Positions 30,872 through 37,068 of a stretch of 37,068 nucleotides of DNA are shown here, piece after piece. The notes beneath the pieces were generated by a model. It was not told where the DNA came from and did not search any database. It worked only from the letters and a program-made list of their open reading frames with translations. The DNA lies in the NCBI GenBank assembly GCA_964551965.1, contig CAZKFB010000008.1, positions 1-37,068 of the forward strand, in the 5' to 3' direction. Source of the DNA: CAG-582 sp964551965 (GTDB taxonomy: Bacteria; Bacillota_I; Bacilli_A; RF39; UBA660). Every line of letters begins with the position of its first letter. Within the stretch, counting starts at the first letter, position 1. The position numbers were made by a program, and so were the translations under genes.

Positions 30872-31699
30872 ATGAATGAGCAGTATTTAGACTCTGAAGT
30901 AAACGAATATATAGAAATAAAGAATGATAAATCTGATTTAGAATCAAAATGGGAAATGGCAATTGGACTACAGCAAGTTGATAATTTAACACCTTCTGAA
31001 TATATGAAAGATTTAGTGAAATTAAATATTAAGAACGAAATATCATTTGATGAATTAGAAAATAAGTTAAAGAAGTACTATGATGATCTAAATGATAGCT
31101 ATAATAGAGATGAGTATGAATGTGATTTTGTATCATTAAGAATTATGCAAATATTACAAAATGATATGTTTTATTTAACGATAGATTTTTATAAATATGT
31201 TCATGACTTTTTATTTAAAGACGTCTATAAGTTTGCTGGGAAATTTAGAGAAGTTAATATTTCAAAAGCTGAAGAAATATTAAACGGTGATACAGTAGTA
31301 TATTCTGATTATAATAGAATTAAAGATTATCTTATTTATGATTTTTCTGATGAAAGACAAGAAGATTATAGTAAATTAAATGCATCAGATAAAATAATAA
31401 GTATATCTAATTTTACTTCTTGTATTTGGCAAGTGCATCCATTTGTGGAAGGCAATACTAGAACAACGGCAATATTTATGATTAATTATTTAAAAGAATT
31501 GGGTTATAATTTAAACTATTCTTTGTTTAAAGCTAATTCAAAATATTTTAGAAATACATTAGTTAGAAATAATTATAGTAATGACAAATTAAATATAAAA
31601 GAAAATGATAGTTATTTAATTAAGTTTTATGAGAATTTGTTATTAGGTAAAAATAATAATTTACATTTGGAAGATTTAATAATTAAAGAGTTGTTTTAG
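30872..31699 (+). CDS. Fic-domain protein with an N-terminal VbhA-like segment
   Basis: A 275-residue protein. The Fic core motif is HPFVEGNTRT (189-198), with His189 catalytic and the anion-binding GN; the last Arg of the classical HPFxxGNGRxxR is not present, so AMP transfer may be altered. N-terminal residues 20-60 (KWEMAIGLQQVDNLTPSEYM ... NEISFDELENKLKKYY) align with the VbhA antitoxin fold, but the inhibitory S/TxxxEG/N box reads LQQVDN, with Ser and Glu changed. It is thus a fused toxin-antitoxin-type Fic with an eroded brake, or a divergent one. ATG 30872 has AAGGTGA at 30861-30867; a start at 30821 would run across the inverted repeat. The ISP gene follows after 12 bases. Confidence 0.82.
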   Translation: MNEQYLDSEVNEYIEIKNDKSDLESKWEMAIGLQQVDNLTPSEYMKDLVKLNIKNEISFDELENKLKKYYDDLNDSYNRDEYECDFVSLRIMQILQNDMFYLTIDFYKYVHDFLFKDVYKFAGKFREVNISKAEEILNGDTVVYSDYNRIKDYLIYDFSDERQEDYSKLNASDKIISISNFTSCIWQVHPFVEGNTRTTAIFMINYLKELGYNLNYSLFKANSKYFRNTLVRNNYSNDKLNIKENDSYLIKFYENLLLGKNNNLHLEDLIIKELF

Positions 31700-31711
31700 G
31701 AGGTAGTAGAA

Positions 31712-34700
31712 ATGACTATAACAGAATTATTGAATGAGCTTAGAGGCTTATTTGGAAATGAGAGGGATAAGGGGACAGCATTTGAAAAATTAATAAAAAT
31801 GTTTTTAGAATCTGAGCCTAAATATTGGAATACTTTATCAAATGTTTGGACTTGGAAAGATTTTCCTTATAGGGAAAATATAGGTGATATTGGAATTGAT
31901 TTAGTGGCCAAAACTTACACAAATGAGTATTGGGCAATTCAATGCAAGTTCTATGACGAAGAACATACTATTTCTAAAGAAGATGTTGATACATTTTTGG
32001 CCTCTTCATCTAAAATGTTTTATGTTGATGGTAAACCAACAAAATATAGTTACCGTTTAATTGCTTCTACTACTGATAAATATAACAAAAATGCAGAAAT
32101 AGAACTTAGAAACCAAGATCCTCAGGTTGGAAGATTGGGAATAGCAGACTTATTAGAATCCCAAATTGATTGGAAAAAATATTCTTTGATGTCTAAAAAA
32201 ATGGAAGTTAAAGATAAAAAGAGTCCTAGAAAACATCAAATAGATGCTATTTCAGATGTTCTTAATGGTTTTAAGAATTATGACCGTGGAAAATTGATTA
32301 TGGCTTGTGGTACTGGCAAAACTTTTACAAGTTTAAGAATTGCGGAAGAACAATTAAATGGTAAAGGAAATGTTTTATTTCTAGTCCCAAGTATAGCACT
32401 TGCAAGTCAATCTTTAACTGAGTGGTCAGCACAATGCAGATATAGCTTTGATGCCGCAGTGGTATGTAGTGATAATAAAGCATCAAAAGGCGAAAATTCA
32501 ATAGAACTTGGTTTTCCTTCTACTACTGATGTTACAAGGTTAAAAGAATGGTATGAAATAGTAAATAATGATGATAGACCGTTAAATTTTATTTTTTCAA
32601 CATATCAATCTATAGATGTTGTTTCAAAATTTCAAAAAGAGACAGGATTAGAATTTGATTTAATAATATGTGATGAAGCACATAGAACTACTGGTGTTAC
32701 TTTAAGTGATGAGGATGAAAGCTCTTTTGTTAAAGTTCATGATGATAATTTTATAAAAGCAAAAAAAAGATTATATATGACAGCAACTCCAAGAATATAT
32801 GCTGACACTGCTAAAATGAAAGTAGATGAAGCAAATGCTTATTTATGTTCTATGGATGATGAAAATATTTATGGCCCAGAATTTCACAAATTAGGCTTTG
32901 GAGATGCTGTTAAATATGGATTACTTACTGATTATAAAGTTCTTGTGTTGGCTGTAGATGAGGAATATGTAAAAAAAGAATTACAAGATTTATTGATAGA
33001 TGAAAATCATGAATTGAAATTGGAAGATTCTGTTAAAATAATGGGGTGTTGGAATGGACTATCAAAAATTAGTTTATTTGATGATCAAACTAGTTTTTTA
33101 ACTGATCCACAACCTATGAAAAGAGCAGTATCATTTTGTAATACAATAAATGACTCTAAAAAGATAGTAGAAATGTTTAAAATAATACAAGAACATGTCA
33201 AGGGTAATAAATATAGCGCTGATACAGAGAAACTTGTAAATATTTCAATAGAACACGTAGATGGAACATTTAATGCACTAGAGAAAAAAGATAAAATTAA
33301 TTGGTTAAAAGATAATATTAAAGATGGTAATTGTAGAATACTTACTAATGCTAGATGTTTATCAGAAGGTGTTGATGTTCCTGCATTAGATGCTGTAATG
33401 TTTTTAAATCCCAGAAGTAGTATGGTAGATATTATTCAATCTGTTGGACGTGTTATGAGAAAAGCTGAAGGAAAAAAATATGGTTATGTGATACTACCAA
33501 TTGGAGTCTCCGCTAATGAAAATCCTGAAGATGCTTTAGATAATAATGTAAAATATAAAATTGTTTGGCAAGTATTACAAGCGTTAAGAGCTCACGATGA
33601 TAGATTTAATAATACAATTAATAAAATTGAATTAAATAAAAAGAAACCAGATCAGATTGAAGTTGTCGGTGTAGGTTCATTTAAAAAGCAAGATAGTGAC
33701 AATGGGGTTAAAACTAAAAAAGTTATAGATACAGGTGAAATAAGAAAAAAAGTTCAATTAGAATTAGATCTTAAGAATTTTGATGAGTGGAAAGAAAATA
33801 TTTATTCTAAAATGGTTAAAAAAGTTGGCTCAAGAGTTTATTGGGAAACTTGGGCTAAAGATATAGCAGAAATTGCAGCTACTCACATAGAAAGAATAAA
33901 AATATTATTAAATTCTGGAAATAAGGAAATTGATGAATCTTTTGGTGAATTTTTGGTAGGATTAAGATTAAATCTTAATGACTCTATTACTAGAGAAGAT
34001 GCTATAGAAATGTTAGCACAACACTTAATTACAAAGCCAGTATTTGATGCTTTGTTTGAAGGCTATGAGTTTGTTAAAAATAATCCAGTTTCACAAACTA
34101 TGCAAAAAATGATGGATGTATTAGATAGGCAACAATTAGATAGTGAAAAAGAAAAATTGAAAAAATTCTATGATAGTGTAAAAGAAAGAGCTTCAGGAAT
34201 AGATAATGCTGAGGGAAAACAAAAGATAATTTTAGAATTATATGAGAAATTCTTTAAAACAGCACTTCCTAAAGAAGTTGAAAAGTTAGGAATTGTCTAT
34301 ACACCTACTGAATGTGTTGATTTTATTATTAATAGTGTTGAATATTTAATGAATAAAGAATTTGGAAAATCATTATCAGATCATGGAGTTCATATTATAG
34401 ATGGTTTTACTGGTACAGGGACTTTTATTGTTAGACTATTACAAAGTGGGATAATCAAAAAAGAAGATTTATTATATAAATACACTAATGATATTCATGC
34501 AAATGAAATAGTATTATTAGCATATTATATAGCTGCAATTAATATAGAAGAAGCCTTTCATGAATTAACAAATAATGAAATGTATATTCCATTTGAAGGT
34601 ATTGTATTAACTGATACTTTTCAGTTATATGAAGACTACAATGAAAATGAATGGACTAAAAAGGTTAATGATTTAGCTTTACCTGAAAATAGTGAAAGAG

Positions 34701-36451
34701 CAAAAAAACAAAAAGATTTGCCTATTACAGTATGTATTGGGAATCCTCCATATTCTATTGGTCAAAAGTCTGCTAATGATGATGCTGGAAATTTACATTA
34801 CGAAAAATTAGATAAAAGAATTGCTGACTCCTATGCAAAAAACTCAAAAGCAAACTTAAAAAAAGGATTATATGACAATTATATTCGTGCATTTAAATGG
34901 GCTTCTGATAGAATACAAGAAAAAGGCATTGTTTCATTTATAACTAATGGTTCATTTATAGATAATCAAGGAATGGATGGTTTTAGGAAAAGTTTGTTGG
35001 AAGATTTTACATCTATCTATATATTTAATCTAAGAGGAGATCAAAGAACAAAGGGAGAATTATCACGAAAAGAAGGTGGAAAAATCTTTGGTTCTGGAAG
35101 TAGAACTCCTATAGCAATAACATGTTTAGTTAAAAATATGAACAAAGAAAAAGATTCATTTATTCATTACTATGATATTGGTGATTATCTAAATAGAGAA
35201 CAGAAATTTAATATTATAAAAGAAAAGTCTGGTGTTTTTAACATTGAATGGAAGAAAATAATCCCAGATGAAAATAATGATTGGATTAATCGAAGAAAGT
35301 CAGACTATAAAAATTTTATTCCATTAGGAGATAAAAAGACAAACAAATCATATTTTTATGATTATGCGATAGGAGTATCCACAAATAGAGATGTATGGAC
35401 ATATAATTTTAGTGAAAAAATATTGAAAGATAATATTAAAAGAACTATTTCTTTCTATAATTCTCAAAGAGAATTATGGAAAAATAACAAATCATTATCA
35501 AACGATACATTGAATATTAGTTGGTCAGATGGCTTAAAGAAAAAATGCATGAAAAATCAGCAAATTACTTATGAAGATAGTTCCATTTTTGATTCAGCAT
35601 ATAGACCATTTTGCAAAGAAAAATTATATTTTTCCAATGATTTAATCGAACGTCCAGGAAGAACTTCAGAATATTTTAAAAATAATAATATTGCTATTGT
35701 ATTATGTGGGAATAGTAATGGTTTTTCAGCATTAGTTACAGACATTATTCCTAATTTACATTTTGTAGGAGATTCTCAGGTTTTTCCTAGGTATTTGTAT
35801 ATAAAAGAGGAGAATACATTATTTTCTAATAGTATTGTGTTTAAAACAGATAATATAAGTAATTATTTACAAAAAATCATTTATGAAGAATATAAAGAAA
35901 ATTATTCATGCGATGATATTTTCAATTATATTTATGGAATATTGCATTCTAATGACTATAGAGAATACTATTATTCTGATTTAATGAAAGAGCTTCCTAG
36001 AATACCATTAGTTGATGTTAAAGAAGACTTCGATAAATTTGTAAATGCTGGTAAAAAATTAATTGAACTTCATCTAAATTATGAAAAAATAAAACCATAT
36101 AATAAATGTAATATATCAGCATATACAGATGCCTCATATAAAGTTACTAAAATGAAGTTTAGTAAAAAAGGAGATAAAACTTCAATTGATTATAATGATA
36201 GAATAACAATTTCTAATATTCCTTTAAAAGCTTATGAATATGTTGTTAATGGGAAATCCGCTATAGAATGGATTATGGAGAGGTATGCAGTTACGACAGA
36301 TAAAAAAAGTGGAATTATAAATGATCCTAATGATTGGTGCAAAGAAGTTAATGATGAAAAATATATATTTAATCTATTGTTAAGAATTATAAATGTATCT
36401 ATTCAAACAGTAGATATTGTTAACTCTTTACCTAAACTAGATTTTGAATAA
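31712..36451 (+). CDS. Type ISP restriction-modification enzyme (single polypeptide)
   Basis: A 1579-residue protein combining all functions of a Type ISP enzyme such as LlaGI/LlaBIII: an Mrr-like nuclease at the N-terminus (GDIGIDLVA with Asp63, AIQCKFY with Gln77 and Lys79), an SF2 helicase/translocase (Walker A CGTGKT at 199-204, DEAH at 321-324, helicase C-lobe with ARCLSEGVDVPALDAVMFL and SVGRVMRK), a coupler, a gamma-class N6-adenine methyltransferase (motif I DGFTGTGTF near 897-905, NPPY near 1011-1014) and a C-terminal target-recognition region. Such enzymes methylate one strand of an asymmetric site and cut after converging translocation. AGGAGG precedes the ATG by 8 bases. The reading frame looks intact and an OLD ATPase gene follows 12 bases later. 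Confidence 0.94.
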   Translation: MTITELLNELRGLFGNERDKGTAFEKLIKMFLESEPKYWNTLSNVWTWKDFPYRENIGDIGIDLVAKTYTNEYWAIQCKFYDEEHTISKEDVDTFLASSSKMFYVDGKPTKYSYRLIASTTDKYNKNAEIELRNQDPQVGRLGIADLLESQIDWKKYSLMSKKMEVKDKKSPRKHQIDAISDVLNGFKNYDRGKLIMACGTGKTFTSLRIAEEQLNGKGNVLFLVPSIALASQSLTEWSAQCRYSFDAAVVCSDNKASKGENSIELGFPSTTDVTRLKEWYEIVNNDDRPLNFIFSTYQSIDVVSKFQKETGLEFDLIICDEAHRTTGVTLSDEDESSFVKVHDDNFIKAKKRLYMTATPRIYADTAKMKVDEANAYLCSMDDENIYGPEFHKLGFGDAVKYGLLTDYKVLVLAVDEEYVKKELQDLLIDENHELKLEDSVKIMGCWNGLSKISLFDDQTSFLTDPQPMKRAVSFCNTINDSKKIVEMFKIIQEHVKGNKYSADTEKLVNISIEHVDGTFNALEKKDKINWLKDNIKDGNCRILTNARCLSEGVDVPALDAVMFLNPRSSMVDIIQSVGRVMRKAEGKKYGYVILPIGVSANENPEDALDNNVKYKIVWQVLQALRAHDDRFNNTINKIELNKKKPDQIEVVGVGSFKKQDSDNGVKTKKVIDTGEIRKKVQLELDLKNFDEWKENIYSKMVKKVGSRVYWETWAKDIAEIAATHIERIKILLNSGNKEIDESFGEFLVGLRLNLNDSITREDAIEMLAQHLITKPVFDALFEGYEFVKNNPVSQTMQKMMDVLDRQQLDSEKEKLKKFYDSVKERASGIDNAEGKQKIILELYEKFFKTALPKEVEKLGIVYTPTECVDFIINSVEYLMNKEFGKSLSDHGVHIIDGFTGTGTFIVRLLQSGIIKKEDLLYKYTNDIHANEIVLLAYYIAAINIEEAFHELTNNEMYIPFEGIVLTDTFQLYEDYNENEWTKKVNDLALPENSERAKKQKDLPITVCIGNPPYSIGQKSANDDAGNLHYEKLDKRIADSYAKNSKANLKKGLYDNYIRAFKWASDRIQEKGIVSFITNGSFIDNQGMDGFRKSLLEDFTSIYIFNLRGDQRTKGELSRKEGGKIFGSGSRTPIAITCLVKNMNKEKDSFIHYYDIGDYLNREQKFNIIKEKSGVFNIEWKKIIPDENNDWINRRKSDYKNFIPLGDKKTNKSYFYDYAIGVSTNRDVWTYNFSEKILKDNIKRTISFYNSQRELWKNNKSLSNDTLNISWSDGLKKKCMKNQQITYEDSSIFDSAYRPFCKEKLYFSNDLIERPGRTSEYFKNNNIAIVLCGNSNGFSALVTDIIPNLHFVGDSQVFPRYLYIKEENTLFSNSIVFKTDNISNYLQKIIYEEYKENYSCDDIFNYIYGILHSNDYREYYYSDLMKELPRIPLVDVKEDFDKFVNAGKKLIELHLNYEKIKPYNKCNISAYTDASYKVTKMKFSKKGDKTSIDYNDRITISNIPLKAYEYVVNGKSAIEWIMERYAVTTDKKSGIINDPNDWCKEVNDEKYIFNLLLRIINVSIQTVDIVNSLPKLDFE

Positions 36452-36463
36452 GAGAGGTAAAAC

Positions 36464-37068
36464 ATGTATATAAGTAAATTAGAAATTAAAAATTTTAGAA
36501 CTTTTAACGCAGATGGAATTAGTATTTCCTTAAATGATGGAATTAATATATTAGTTGGTGAGAATAATGTTGGAAAATCCACCATAATTGATGCATTACG
36601 TTTAGTAGCAACTTCACTTCAATATAAAAGGGATATTTATATAAAAAAAGATGATTTTCATATTGATGAATTTGGAAATCAAGCAAATAAAATTACTATA
36701 AAAATTAGATTTGCCGGATTATCCGAAGAACAGCAGACATCTTTTTTTGAATTAATAGATGAAAATGATACAACTTCAGCCTCTTTATGTATCTGTTATT
36801 TTTTACAAAAAAATAAGAAAGGTTATGATAAAGTTGTTGAAAAGATTGGAAAAAATGAAGATTTAGCCTCAATTGATAGAGAAACTCTTGATAACATTAA
36901 TTTATTATATTTACCAGCATTGAGAGATGTAGAAACTTCATTAAAGCCATCTCAGAAAAGCTCTTTGGCTGAAATTTTAAAAAAAGTAATTACAGCAGAA
37001 CAAGACAAAAAGGATTTAATTGAGGAACTATCCACTGCTAATAAAAAAATTATACAAAATCAAAAAGT
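36464..37068 (+). CDS. OLD-family ATPase, N-terminal part (runs off the window)
   Basis: Open from the ATG at 36464 to the window end (201 codons, no stop). It starts MYISKLEIKNFRTFNADGIS and has Walker A GENNVGKST at 32-40, then a mostly helical stretch and LLYLPALRDVETSLKPSQKS, all typical of OLD-type AAA/ABC-like ATPases, which usually end in a Toprim nuclease (as in Gabija GajA). The Toprim domain, if present, lies beyond the window. AGAGAGGT lies just before the ATG, 12 bases after the ISP stop, so the two genes are one operon. Confidence 0.82.
   Translation, partial: MYISKLEIKNFRTFNADGISISLNDGINILVGENNVGKSTIIDALRLVATSLQYKRDIYIKKDDFHIDEFGNQANKITIKIRFAGLSEEQQTSFFELIDENDTTSASLCICYFLQKNKKGYDKVVEKIGKNEDLASIDRETLDNINLLYLPALRDVETSLKPSQKSSLAEILKKVITAEQDKKDLIEELSTANKKIIQNQK

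Noticed and set aside
1..37068. CRISPR array
   Set aside because: No run of regularly spaced identical repeats was found; the repeats present are paired operators or cassette ends.

Overview
The window looks like chromosome from a very AT-rich, low-GC Gram-positive bacterium, most likely an uncultured Bacilli/Mycoplasmatota-type lineage (RF39-like gut bacteria are my best guess; this is inference). Reasons: strong A/T bias, Gram-positive SD sequences (GGAGG/GGTGA), the Firmicute-type gene order around truA-rplM-rpsI, a DUF951 gene after mscS, a GH25 lysozyme, and a standard genetic code (TGA ends a gene at 26153-26155; Trp is TGG).

Bases 1-23,860 are core chromosome, almost all on the + strand. 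In order: the tail of an unknown gene; a membrane/sensor operon (anchored protein, dual substrate-binding-domain protein with a decayed GGDEF domain, YihY); a CorA-type metal transporter; two decayed ECF-type ATPases in front of truA; rplM-rpsI; a small unknown gene; tilS-ftsH; an anchored surface protein; parA-parB-mscS-DUF951-AbgT transporter; two membrane-anchored thioredoxin-fold proteins; mgtE; a minus-strand lysophospholipase-like hydrolase; an unknown membrane protein; a minus-strand XRE regulator; a UMPH-1-type nucleotidase; and a GH25 lysozyme. Genes are tightly packed, promoters are mostly extended -10 (TGnTATAAT) with very short leaders, and hairpin terminators often overlap stop codons.

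A tRNA-Trp(CCA)-like sequence with mismatched stems, its own promoter and terminator lies at 23,887-23,957. From there to the window end is an accessory defence/toxin island: HigB-HigA with a metallopeptidase domain; a DUF5343 protein plus a HEPN-type partner interrupted by an in-frame TAA; a second HEPN-like gene; two broken copies of the start of an amidase gene; an HTH protein; AbiEi-AbiEii flanked by an imperfect inverted repeat; a Fic protein with a VbhA-like N-terminal segment; a single-chain Type ISP restriction-modification enzyme; and the start of an OLD-family ATPase that runs off the end.

The most interesting items are the paired pseudo-ATPases without EcfT at the ecf-truA locus, FtsH with a Rho_N/SAP-like tail, the tRNA-like element at the island edge, the repeated operators before higBA, the stop codon that removes the HEPN catalytic motif, the inverted repeats around abiE, and the Type ISP-OLD operon. 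Family names were assigned by eye from motifs; no database search was run.
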